The position numbers were made by a program, and so were the translations under genes. A DNA stretch of 64,000 nt, from the NCBI GenBank assembly GCA_027405735.1, contig JAPEHQ010000007.1, forward strand, positions 2,009,001 to 2,073,000, read 5' to 3'. The notes beneath the pieces are model-generated. The model was not told the DNA's origin. It worked only from the letters and a program-made list of their open reading frames with translations, and did not search any database. Of the stretch, positions 48,853-59,040 are shown piece by piece (the stretch's first letter is position 1; every line of letters begins with the position of its first letter). This stretch comes from Mucor racemosus. Its lineage: Eukaryota; Mucoromycota; Mucoromycetes; Mucorales; Mucoraceae.

Positions 48853-49470
48853 GCTATGGTATATATAAGTTTTAAATAAAAATGCGTTTTTTTAAAACTT
48901 TTCTTATATTTAACCATGTGCGGTCTGAAAATTCAGTTTTTGTAGCGGACATTTTCGGGACTCATTTTATCCTTACCAACACTCATGGTTTTGATAAAAA
49001 AAAAGAAAAATCAAATTTTGAAACCAAAATCAACGTTTAAATATACTACATTGTGAGAGAAAATTGTAGCCATAGCTAATACACATTTTATTAAAGCTTA
49101 ATATTAAAAGTTAAGTAAGGAAAATTTGTACTTTTGCCCCAAAAACGGATTTTTGGTTAAAGGATTTTCATGTAATATTTTACAAAAGAAAAGTTTGTAA
49201 TTTTTTATTGAGCACATAGAGCTCTAAATTCTGTATATGTGAATATTTTTTTTTATACATTGGTAGTATAATTAGCTCTAGATTTGCAAAATCAGAAAAA
49301 AAAAATTTAAAAAATGTCAAAATTGATGATCTGGACAAGAATAATTTTTGAAATTAATGTTCCGCTTATAAGCCTTGTAAGTCTTAAAAATAAGTGATTT
49401 TATTATACTTGAGAAATTTTTCAAAAATTTACGATGCTGTACTCACTTGATTCAAGCTTATTCCTGTAAA
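48853..49470. mobile_element. Right TIR of the long-TIR transposon, outer end at ~49470
   Basis: This is colinear with 2945-3575 and includes the outermost CTTGATTCAAGCTTATT. It forms the outer section of the left arm of a large inverted duplication. Its partner is at 59041-59725. Confidence 0.8.
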
Positions 49471-50640
49471 TCTTTATACACATGTTAATATTGTGTGGTA
49501 GTTTATTTGATGATGATATAGTCTTACTTTATAATTATTGCGTTAGAGGTGATTTACATTGAGTTTAATCTTACCTCTTCAATATCATAAACATAAATAT
49601 GGCCACTACTGGAACCTATTGCTGCTTTTTTACCCTCTTTGTCCCAAACCAATTTATTCAGTGCTTTACCAGAACCAGCATAAGTGCTTACGAGTGGTTC
49701 CTCGGTATTTTCATTCAAATTTCATAAATTAAATTGACTGATTTCATCTAAAATAGTATCAAACGTATCATCAGCCCGCCTTATGATAAATGTCAACCTA
49801 AAATCAGAAACATCCCATTTCCATTGTTATAAGCTATGAAAGGCTTGATTTTTAATAATACAACAATTAAATAAGAAACAAGATGATACTAATAATAGCA
49901 TATGGTGAGTATTCAACATCTAAATAAGTTTGATGATGAAGTATGCTTTTAAACTCTTTTAAAAATCCTGAGGCAAACACAACATCTTGGTCGTGTAATT
50001 TCTATCCATCAAAATGTTGCAATTTCCACTACATAATGAATGTACCTTTTATCAATCTTGATCTTGATGTACATTGGGTATCAGTTTTTTATCAATTTTA
50101 TTTTTTCTGATTCATTAATATTCAGTTATATTGAACGATGATTTGGAGCATTACCAAAAAAAAAAAAAAAAAAAAGAATGGGTGCATCAAGAATTTTCTG
50201 CATATCAAATTATGCGGTTTAGTAGCAATGATTGAACCTAACTATGCTTTTTGAACCTATTGATGTTAATCAGAATAATTAGTGCTTTCATTCAAAAGTA
50301 AGCTTTGCTTTATAATACATTTACATTCAGCCATTCAATAAATGACATTGCATTTATTATCCGTTATATTAATCAACCGACTTCATCTTGATTCGATACA
50401 TTTGGCAATTAAATACCTAAGTTACACTTGAGCTACTAGGTATTACCACAAAAAATCTCGTACAGGTTGGCGAAGCATCAAAATTTGGATCATTTTCTGT
50501 GTTCATAGATCTAAACTCTCTCACACATTCATAGATCTCTGCATGAACCATATCTCTATCTGTTGTTCAATTTAACTGAAATACATTGAACGCCAACATC
50601 ATACTCAATAAAACGCTTTATTACTTTATTGCGAGTCAAC
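49471..50640. repeat. Left arm of large inverted duplication (flanking part)
   Basis: This runs as the reverse complement of ~57190-59040. It contains the dynein fragment, the segment with a 20-nt A-run (50156-50175) and a ~185-bp stretch (50402-50585) absent from the other arm and bounded by ATACA repeats. The arms diverge clearly but stay colinear. Confidence 0.8.
49560..49803 (-). pseudogene. Dynein intermediate chain C-terminal fragment (left arm)
   Basis: Read on the minus strand this gives NLNENTEEPLVSTYAGSGKA, then LNKLVWDKEGKKAAIGSSSG, then HIYVYDIEE up to a splice-donor-like GTAAG. It matches the last WD repeat of cytoplasmic dynein intermediate chains, where LWNLN...TE.P...ALN...W...G...A.GD..G.I.VYD is conserved. 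The Trp codon before NLN is TGA here, a stop. Upstream, DEIS and a few more residues are readable. It is a dead gene fragment. The inverted copy lies at 57985-58750. Confidence 0.75.
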
Positions 50641-51040
50641 ATAACTAATTTAATCCTAGTTTAGCATCAGCAGTTGAATCAGATAAACTTGAGATTAGAC
50701 AACCCCTTTTAATAGTTTTGCATACCATCATGAGCTAATAATAGACCGTTATTATAGATACGCTAATCAAGAATAGTGAGTTAACTCTAATGGACGAACG
50801 AGTCAATTAGGAGTGAAAACGAAATATTAAAATCATAGCAATTGAATGAGCAAGAGATGATAAACCATGTAAATTGGCATGATTTAATTGTTTCAAGCGT
50901 TTTGAACTGAATACGCCTGTTTCTCGTCAATGTTGAACCAGAGTAACTCACATCTGCTTGAGCCATTCAAATTATCTTCGTTATTAATTATATTATAATT
51001 GATATACTTTAGTAAATTGACTAAAAAACCTTGATCTCAT
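50641..51040. other. Gene-free stretch inside the inverted arms
   Basis: No recognisable gene or element. Confidence 0.4.
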
Positions 51041-51190
51041 TACTCTGTTCATCTGGGCTGCCTGATCTGCACAAATTTTTCTATCCTGCCCATCTGTGGA
51101 GATCATTATTCCCATGGGAAGCATAGTTCTGCCGAAGTGATCCCAGCCCAGCGTTTCATTTTGTCGTCTCTTATTAATCTAAGTAATGTT
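51041..51190 (-). pseudogene. Short protein-like fragment, unknown
   Basis: The minus strand has an open run with LGWDHFGRTMLPMGIMIS followed by TDGQDRKICADQAAQMNRVM. Base use and composition look protein-derived, but I do not recognise it. Confidence 0.3.
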
Positions 51191-51279
51191 ATCATAGAAC
51201 AAAAACAAACAAAAAAATTAAAGGTAAGGATAAAAATAAAAAAGGTGTTATAAGCTTACACTTTTTTTCAATTAAGTTA

Positions 51280-51600
51280 AAGTGTTGGCGCCGTTATTCA
51301 AAAAAAAATACCCCGGTGTTTTGATGAAATCTTCTAATTTCATCTTGGCGTTTTCATACATCTTATAGCTATAACCTAAACAGATCCTGCAAAAAAGCTC
51401 ACGAGCTTCAGCAACACGAAGATTATCCTAAGGAACTGACGCTGTTCCTATTTCCAGCTTTGTTTCCAGCGTATTACAAATATGCCAGGTGCAAAGGAGA
51501 TGCTGACTCTCTGGGAACACACTGTAGGGCGTGTGGTGCGCAATCATACAAAGCACGTAATGATTTATAGATGTAAATCATAAAGCAATTTCTGCGGTAT
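51280..51600 (-). pseudogene. Mutator-like transposase remnant
   Basis: The minus strand reads VFPESQHLLCTWHICNTLE, close to the MULE transposase motif with HLLC.WHI..N after the catalytic Asp region. After a stop codon it continues AEARELFCRICLGYSYKMYE. Upstream sequence is shifted and carries stops. It is a decayed fragment; the family call rests mainly on the WHI motif. Confidence 0.45.
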
Positions 51601-52234
51601 GCATAATTTTATTCCATTCACAAGGTTGGTTTTTCAAAACTCTTTTTTTCCGTAATTATTTGAAAGTATGCCAATAGTCAACTTAACTGTTATAAAATTG
51701 TGCACCTTCAACACAGGAGCAATTTGAAGCAAGTTTTGTCCCCTCTGCCAAATCAACTGGGTTCTTAATGGTTACCTGCTTACCATTAGATAACAGGAGC
51801 TAGTTGATGTCGTCGTAAGCGTGAATTCAACCACACGTGAGGATGCAGAGAGTCTTTCTATACTTTTCTTCTTTTTCTGTAGTTTACAATGATAAGCATT
51901 GGATATTTGGGCAAATGGCTGGTACATAACTAACATTCTATATTTTAGATTAGGAGCTATCGCTAAAAAATATCTTATTTGGTCTGTTTTTCCTTTGGCT
52001 TGCTTGCTTGCTGCAGGGTGAAGTCAACTGGACACTCTGTTCGCGAAACCGAGATTCACTGATTCAGTTCAAGAGTATTCTACAACCACCTGTAAAAATG
52101 GTTCGTGCTATTATTGCCTTTAGTAAAAAATCACCTCCTTGAAAATAGAACAAAAACTTCTTTTCTCAAAATGACATTGATTGACTTAGAGAATCAAACT
52201 AAATTAACTATAATCTGATTTATCAGAATATATT

Positions 52235-52498
52235 AATGCTAAATAAAACTAAAAATTTAATCAAGTAAAGAGATATCGTTTATTAAAAGGAAACGAAGAG
52301 AGTTTATATGCTAATTGAGTTGAGAGAAATGATGATGTGATGGGGATTAATGGTGCTATCTATTTTACTAATGTGGCATGATGGTGGAACATCATGCTGG
52401 AACCGTGGTTCCGTTGATGTTTGATTGATTTGAATTTCGGTTCCTGAACTATTGTTTTACTTTTGGATTTGACATCTGGTTAAGAATGATAAATCAGA
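52235..52498. repeat. Dispersed repeat R2, short copy
   Basis: This has the same ends as 47838-48355 with ~230 bp missing inside. ATCAGAAT-like sequence is present on both sides (near 52222 and 52494) and may be a target duplication. Confidence 0.55.
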
Positions 52499-52734
52499 AT
52501 CAACTCTTATGGATAACATGAACGAAATAAATAAAACATTGAGGTGTTTATTGGCTTAATGAAGCTAAACGGGAGCCTACCAGCATTGCAGGAGGGTTGG
52601 ATTGCCGCGCTCCACTATAACTAGCATTCTTCAAAGAATACGCGAAACAGAATGTCTTCTAGTTCCTATGGGTACGGTATATAACGCATCTCTGGTACTT
52701 TCCTTTTCGTGGCCCCACAACCTCTTCTAGAGTT

Positions 52735-53035
52735 TTCGAGATCTCGTATACTTACTGTACACTCACACCAAATGTCACCATCGCACCAATGAAAGTATGA
52801 GAAGCTGCTCTGCCCGATGGTGATTTTATTTTGCCTGAGTTCCACGCTTTAACCAGGCTTTCGATTGACACACGTTTATACTGAAGTCTAATTTATCGAG
52901 GAAGACACAATTTTGTATGTAGAGCATACCTTTTTGCTGCACCCATTCCTCCGCGAACTTGGCACGAACTTCCAGAGTTAATTTGATGTTTTTCACTACA
53001 GGATAGCAGGTTATAGCTTTGACACTAAGGTTACA
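52735..53035 (-). pseudogene. Tc1/mariner-type (DDE_3) transposase remnant
   Basis: The minus strand reads RAKFAEEWVQQKGMLYIQNC, then VFLDKLDFSINVCQSKAWLK, then after a frame shift SGRAASHTFIGAMVTFGVSV. This matches the second catalytic-Asp region of IS630/Tc1/mariner transposases (NCVF.DE.GFN...R..GW..KG..A). The Glu after the catalytic Asp is Lys here. A frame shift near an AAAATAAAA run and missing ends make it dead. Confidence 0.65.
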
Positions 53036-53189
53036 TTCTTCTCATGAATTCAATAGCTCTGATTTTCTTGATTTATGTTATAAATAAAAGATATAATATA
53101 AGAACAACTATAAATATATTTACTTTATATTCTAATTGTACATGCTTCGTTATGGTATACAAATTTTTGCTCGAAAAAATGCTACCCAA

Positions 53190-53285
53190 TTTGGTGTGGT
53201 CAAAAATTCTATTGGTCAAAAAAAAAAATCTATTGGTCAAGAAACAATTCTATTGGTCAAATAATCATTCTATTGAAAAAATAAT
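53190..53285. repeat. Short tandem repeat, TTCTATTGGTCAA-like units
   Basis: Four to five imperfect ~15-24-bp units around TCTATTGGTCAA lie just downstream of the hydrolase stop codon. Confidence 0.7.
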
Positions 53286-53334
53286 CATCATTCTATTTTC
53301 AAACGCAAACCATTGTACAATTAAGTTGGTTGAT

Positions 53335-54735
53335 TTAAACAAATACAGTTTTAGGTTTCTGTTTGGTATTTTTTTCTGGAGCTACAGCAGCCTTAAATTG
53401 CTTTTTACCAAAGCTTGCTGTTGATAAAGGCAACTCTAAATCTGTGCCTGAGGAATCACTGTCGTTAAACAAGTCTTCATAAAATGTTGCTGCTTCTGCT
53501 GCATCTTCTTCGTCTTCCTCTTCAATTACTGCTTCTAATCCTTCACTAGATCTTCGCATCGATGAATAGTCACTGAAACTGCCGCTTGTATTATTACGGC
53601 TTAATTCATACAGTACTTTTACTTGACTATTGTACCCATTGTTCTTTACTGTCATAGGCCCAATTGCACTTTTACGTCGGATGCCGCGCACTGATCTATA
53701 ACAGAAATCTGCAAATGTAGTATCTGCACTAATTAACATCTTTTTATCTTTAACGACTTCTCTGACGCAAAACCAATCATGGACGCAATCTTCGATAACT
53801 GTTTCCCAATTGACACCATCGTTTTCTGCTTTCATAGCCAAATCCAGGGCATCATCCCGCAGAGTTTCTTTATTACCAACAAACATCAAAACTTGCTCTG
53901 GTAAGAAAGCTTTAAACCCTGTTTCTAATTTAGCAATACCTAGTACTTGATTAGAATCGGGTGGAGAATCAGGGCCCAGTGGTTCAAAGTAATCTTTCTT
54001 GATAATCTTTGCTGTATATTGAGAAATGTAATCATATTTGACATTTATTTTCCATGATTCAGAAGTAGTCTCATCTGTAACTAAAGGAGAACTAAATACA
54101 GCACCTGCTGGCCTTGGTAGTTGATTCAATTTAGGTATTTCTTGGTTCCTACCATCATCGTCATCAGTAACAATCTCAAATATACTGGGATCATGTGTGA
54201 TGAATAGCATTTCTAGAACCAATGAGGCGCCAGCTGAATCTCCTGTTACAATAATTTTCTCTGCATCAACATGTAAAGTTCTGATCAAATGTTCATAAGC
54301 TCGCACAACATCTTCGACTGGGCTGGGGTATTTGTACTCGGGCGCAAGACGATAATCGACGCTCATAATGATTACTTCCATGCCGTAATTGTTTTTGAGA
54401 ATTTTGATCCATTCAATCCAAGTATCCATAAACATTGTGCATGTTCCAATTCGAAAGCCTCCACCATGCACATTAAATAATACAATATCACAGTCATTTA
54501 TACGTTTCATTAGAGAAGCTTTATCCATTTTACGAACATTTTCGCCAATCCAACAACCAGACCATTCACCATTCCAAGGAACTTTATGAATCCATGGTTT
54601 ATGTGATGACCGAGGCTTTGTTATATCGTGCAAAAGTAATCTAGCCGCTGGGCTAGGCAAACTAAACACTTTACGAAGGATCTTAATCGTCGCTCCAGGT
54701 GGTAATTTATTGAGTGCAACTCTTAACTGATTCAT
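53335..54735 (-). CDS. Alpha/beta-hydrolase, hormone-sensitive-lipase family (466 aa)
   Basis: This is a single uninterrupted frame of 466 aa. The oxyanion-hole motif HGGGF is near residue 90 and the nucleophile motif GDSAG near 166. A catalytic His candidate lies in CVHDWF near 320, with an acidic residue upstream around MFVGNKETLRDDALDL. SVDYRLAPEYKYPSPVEDV between the motifs is typical of the HSL/esterase IV family. The C-terminal ~130 residues are Ser/acidic and low-complexity, with an unstructured Lys-rich end. The expected activity is carboxylester hydrolysis on lipids or small esters; the substrate is unknown. The gene lies between the arms of the inverted duplication, surrounded by decayed elements, yet is fully open and lacks introns. 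Confidence 0.85.
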   Translation of the reverse strand: MNQLRVALNKLPPGATIKILRKVFSLPSPAARLLLHDITKPRSSHKPWIHKVPWNGEWSGCWIGENVRKMDKASLMKRINDCDIVLFNVHGGGFRIGTCTMFMDTWIEWIKILKNNYGMEVIIMSVDYRLAPEYKYPSPVEDVVRAYEHLIRTLHVDAEKIIVTGDSAGASLVLEMLFITHDPSIFEIVTDDDDGRNQEIPKLNQLPRPAGAVFSSPLVTDETTSESWKINVKYDYISQYTAKIIKKDYFEPLGPDSPPDSNQVLGIAKLETGFKAFLPEQVLMFVGNKETLRDDALDLAMKAENDGVNWETVIEDCVHDWFCVREVVKDKKMLISADTTFADFCYRSVRGIRRKSAIGPMTVKNNGYNSQVKVLYELSRNNTSGSFSDYSSMRRSSEGLEAVIEEEDEEDAAEAATFYEDLFNDSDSSGTDLELPLSTASFGKKQFKAAVAPEKNTKQKPKTVFV

Positions 54736-55559
54736 TTTTTATGTAACTATTGTATAATCATATAAGCAAGAAAAGAAAAACATGTGAACCAATTGCCAAA
54801 ATATTGGGTTTTATAGCTAGAAACCCCAAATAATTAGTTTTCTATTTCCAATGTGAAATTCTCATCTGAGTTCTCACCCTAACCAAGTATTGCTGTTACA
54901 CTTTGGGGATATTACTATAAACTTACAATTAACATTAGCACAATCATGAGGGATATAGGTATTTGTGCTACCCACACATACCATATATTTATATTATTTT
55001 GGTGTCTAAAGCTATTGTTATATAGATTCTTTTGATTACTCAGTTCATCTAGGTACAAAACTTGGCCTTGAAGCCTTAATTGGAGCTTATTCTTTAAGCC
55101 AATTTCTTTGGAATCTGCTTGATTGCTTGAAATTAAGTTTAGTTATGCATTGAGCCCAAATAATGGCCATTTGTTTCGAAATTAAAAAAATCAGCCATTT
55201 GAGCTGTTTGAATTGCAACCATTATTATTAATTGTTTCTCACAGTAGTTAAAATACTTCGATGAAGTGAGGTCATTTTGTCATGGCACACTAAAGATCTG
55301 GTACACAAAACTGCTTGTAAGCGGTCTTAGTCTATGAAAATCATGTTAATTTAAAATATATCATTCCCTAAAGAGACGCTATAGTAGGGGCAAACATATT
55401 ACAAATTCCATCCAATTTCTCAGCGCTTGGTTCAAGCAGATATGTGCATAATCAGTGCTTTTGTCAAAAAGCATATGTGTACCGCATATAGATAAGACTA
55501 TCTGCTATTTGCTTGACTAACTAACAATTGTGGGCCATTATTAAGAAAGCAACCCGTTC
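54736..55559. other. Upstream region of hydrolase, otherwise empty
   Basis: No other gene or element is visible. The ATG of the hydrolase is preceded by AT-rich sequence. Confidence 0.4.
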
Positions 55560-55629
55560 TAGCATTGGTGTCGAGCCGGGTTTTGCCAGCCAAATTTACT
55601 AATATAAGCAGGGCTCGACAACATCCCTA
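55560..55629. mobile_element. Ultra-short hAT-like MITE (70 bp), copy 2
   Basis: It begins TAGCATTGGTGTCGAGCC and ends GGGCTCGACAACATCCCTA. No target duplication is visible; R1 copy D starts immediately to the right, so a rearrangement probably removed one flank. Confidence 0.6.
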
Positions 55630-56800
55630 GTATTAACACCAGAATATATAAAAATGCACTGACCTAACATTTAACCGAATTTGACTTAAAATTGTCAGTA
55701 AAAAAATTGAGGATTTAAATTAAGATCTTAATTTTTTGTATTCACCAAGTAGATTCAACTAAAAGCTATCTTGTATTTTTTGTTTCAGCGAAAAATGTTG
55801 CTTTTTCGTCGAGATAATTAAAATAATAGTTCATACTACAGCTTAACACTTAACATAACTGGGTTCCAAAATTGATTTATTATGAAATCGACCGAAAAAG
55901 GATCAAAAAAACAAAATCGCTTGATAACTCATGAACTGCAAAGTAGGTTAAATTAGCATATTAAATAGTTTTTGTACAGTTTTGGATTTTGCATCCATTA
56001 AAGTAAAATTTAGACAAATGTTTTATATTGAATTTTGCGCAAAACGCGATTGGAATTTTGAAGGTTTTTTGCCGATATGCATCACTTTTTATAAACATAT
56101 TTTAAATACAAGTAATGAAAATAATGCGCAAAACAATTATCTATTGATCGAGTTATTACTGAATCTTGTAGCTGTATTTTTCATAGAGAAAATGAGATTT
56201 TTGTCAATTTTTTTTTGAAATTCAGTATTTGGGATGAGGGTATACAGGGGGAAATTGAAGCCGGAAACGAAGGAATCTTTTTGTCCACATTTTTGAGGAT
56301 ATCTCCACGAAAAATCAATATTTTGAAAAAAACTAAATTGGATCTGGGAGAGCTCAACAAGTTTGATGGCGTGAATGTAAAAAAAATGCTGCTCAATTTA
56401 ACCAATATTTTGAAATCTACTACAAAAATGTCAAAAAAATGAAAAAAAAAACAAAAGTGCTCAGAACTTTTTCATACTAAAATATGTCATAAAGCGCTTT
56501 AAAACAAGTCAGTTCTATTATTAAAACGTATTAGTATAGCTTAATTTGTTGTAGAGATATGAAGCCTCAAAGTTTTTAATTTTTAGTAGTGAATACCTGT
56601 AAAAATCTGAATTATTAGTACTTGAAAATCAATGCTAACGAAAAAAAAAATAGAATATTTTTGTATATTCATTTTTGGGTTAAAGTTGAAAATCTCAGGT
56701 ACATTGATATACTATTTTTTCTTGGTATCATTTAGTGAAAAAAAAAGTAGAGCAGAGATGAAAAATAAGAGTCAGTTTTTAGGTGTAATGGATCAATTGG
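55630..56800. repeat. Dispersed repeat R1, copy D (5'-truncated)
   Basis: This is colinear with copies A-C from the AATACCAGAATATAAGTGCAC part onward and truncated at its left end next to the MITE. Confidence 0.75.
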
Positions 56801-57189
56801 TTGTCAGCCTGGATATATAATATAAAAAATTATACGAATGACCTTAATTCTATGATTGGCTATGAGAGTTTGGTGTTACTAATTGTAATTGCTATTACTA
56901 GTATTGTTCTGAAACGAAAAATAGAAAAAAAAAAAAAAAAAAAAAAACTGTTGTTATGTTAGGTATGCCAGGTGTATGTCCATAATCATTCATTTGTTTA
57001 CCACTCTTTTTTTTGTATATATGAGTCTGGTAATTGTGTAATGACCTTTCTTTTCTCTTGTCTGTTCAAGAATCTAAAAAGTGTCATTGCAGTTGCAATA
57101 TTTTAAGTTAAACAGATCAAACATTCTCAAGACCCTTCAAATTTATAAACTCTAAACCTTGTCCCTTTTGAATCTTCACTGCCAATTCT
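56801..57189. other. Gene-free stretch with 24-nt A-run
   Basis: Nothing recognised apart from an A homopolymer at ~56924-56947. Confidence 0.4.
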
Positions 57190-57677
57190 ATTCATTTCCA
57201 AATTACTGATAAAAGCAACCAAAGATTTTACCCCCGCAACAGTATACGATTATTACTTATGATTGATTATATGGGGTTATATAAATACGATGTTGGTGTT
57301 CAATGTTGTATCGAATCAAGATGAAGTTGGTTAATTGATATAACGGATAATAAATGCAATATCATTTATTGAATGGGTAAATGTGAATGCATAAAGCAAA
57401 GCTTACTTTTGAATGAAAGCACTAATTATTCTGATTAACATCAATAGGTTCAAAAAGGATAGTTAAGTGCAATCATTGCTATTAAATCGCATGATTTGAT
57501 ATTCAAAAAGCTGTTGAAGTATTTATTTTCTTTCTTTTGGAAATGCTACATATCATCATCGTTTAATATGACTGAATATTATTAATGAATCAGAGAAAAT
57601 ACAACTGATAAAAAACTGATACCTAATATATATCGAGGTCAAGTTTGATAAAGGGGCTTACATTGTGTAGTAGAAAT

Positions 57678-57750
57678 TAGCATTGGTATCGAGCCGAGTT
57701 TTACCAGCCAAATTTACTAGTATAAGCTGGGCTCGACAGCATCATCCCTA
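57678..57750. mobile_element. Ultra-short hAT-like MITE (73 bp), copy 3, with empty site
   Basis: It begins TAGCATTGGTATCGAGCC and ends CATCATCCCTA. The 8-bp flanks GTAGAAAT (57670-57677) and GTGGAAAT (57751-57758) match at 7 of 8 positions and fit the hAT target pattern nTnnnnAn. The other arm, near 50020, has the uninterrupted site with one GTGGAAAT. This proves insertion after the arms were duplicated. Confidence 0.8.
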
Positions 57751-57984
57751 GTGGAAATTGCGACATTTTGATAGATAGAAATTACAGGACCAAGATGTTG
57801 CTTGTGTTTGCTTCAGCATTTTCGAAAGGGTTAAAAATATTCTTCATCAAATTCAACTAGAAGTTGAAAACTCGCCATATACTATTATTATTATTTTGTC
57901 TTTTATTTAATTGCTGTATTATTAAAAATCAAGCTTTTCATAGCTTACAACAATGACAATGGAATGGTTCTGATTTTAGATGGA

Positions 57985-58750
57985 CATTTATCATAAGGCG
58001 GGCTAATGATACGTTTGATACTACTATAGATGAAATCAGTCTATTTAGTTTATGGAGTTTGAAAGAAAATACCAAAGAACCATTTGTAAGTACTTAAGTT
58101 GGTTTTGGTTGTCGTATATTTTCAGGATTGATAAATAGTACTTAAAAAAGAATACAATTATAAAAGAATGAGTAATTAATCAGTTCTTCAACTGTATAAT
58201 AAAAACAAGATATCGTTTATTTAGATATAAAAGTATGGCAATTTATATTGATTTGACATTGAGATGTAATTTAAGGCACTATTGAACCATTGGATCTGTT
58301 TGATAGTAATCTATGGATTGAAATGGATCAATCATAATTTAACCGTTCTTGCAGGGCTTGTGAGTTGTCTTGTTTCAATGCTGCGCTAAATATGCTTGGA
58401 TGTTGATTTGATAACTACTTGATTGGTTAACTGCTGGGATGAAATAATGTGGTGTCATAATTGAGGTCAAAGCGTTCTTGGTAATTACTGGATTAAACTT
58501 GATACGCTAGGAGTTTCTTATATCCGATATCAAGACTTGCACTTCAATACATGTCGTAGTCAATAGATTGTAAGATGTATTGATACTGTAGAAGGTGATA
58601 ATGTATGATACTAGTAGGTGGAATACAACGCTGGTAAAGCATTGATCCATTAAATAAAAGACTGGCTTGGGACAAAGAGGATAAAAGGCAGCAATTAGGT
58701 TCCAGTGTTGGCCATGCTTATGTTTATGTTTATGATATTGGAGAGGTAAG
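57985..58750 (+). pseudogene. Dynein intermediate chain fragment (right arm), split by insertion
   Basis: The plus strand reads DEISLFSLWSLKENTKEPFV followed by Ser-Thr and a stop near 58095. After ~530 bp of inserted DNA the homology resumes with a degraded Gly-Lys-Ala start and WLGTKR-like frames up to VYDI near 58730. It keeps the LW dipeptide that is a stop in the left arm but has other lesions. Both copies are therefore dead independently. Confidence 0.65.
58111..58640. mobile_element. ~530-bp insertion in right arm, class unknown
   Basis: This is absent from the left arm. The insert starts near TGTCGTATATTTTCAGG and ends near GGTGGAATACA, i.e. TG...CA as in an LTR. The adjoining 5-mers do not match, so the boundaries and class are uncertain. 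Confidence 0.4.
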
Positions 58751-58851
58751 ACTAAAACTCAATATAAATCACCTCTAGCGCAATAATTATAAAATGAGAC
58801 TATATTATCATCAAATAAACTACCACACAATATTACCATGTATAAACAATT

Positions 58852-59031
58852 TGTTATATCAGAATCTAGATATAGGGCTACAGTAGTTGTATTATCAGGA
58901 TATTGTTATTGTTACACCATCAATAGCTATTGTATCACTTAATAAATTTCTCTATATATAATCTCATTCTCTACATTGAATAAAACCGCACCTTTTACTC
59001 TTGTCTAATTCTTATTAGTTTTGGTAAAACA
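58852..59031. mobile_element. Solo LTR, 180 bp, with 5-bp target duplication
   Basis: It begins TGTTATATCAGAATC and ends GGTAAAACA, so it has TG...CA termini. CAATT flanks both sides (58847-58851 and 59032-59036). The left arm of the inverted duplication lacks the insert. This fits a solo LTR left by recombination of an LTR retrotransposon; no internal region is present. Confidence 0.75.
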
Positions 59032-59040
59032 CAATTACAG

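Larger units (their letters stand above)
57190..59040. repeat. Right arm of large inverted duplication
   Basis: This is the reverse complement of ~49471-50640 and longer because of later insertions: a 72-bp MITE at 57678-57750, a ~530-bp insertion at ~58111-58640 and a 180-bp solo LTR at 58852-59031. The left arm provides the empty site for each. Confidence 0.8.

Noticed and set aside
49471..59040. One giant transposon bounded by the two TIR copies with the hydrolase as cargo
   Set aside because: The outer ends of both TIRs face the interval, so it lies outside the elements; an inverted duplication fits better.
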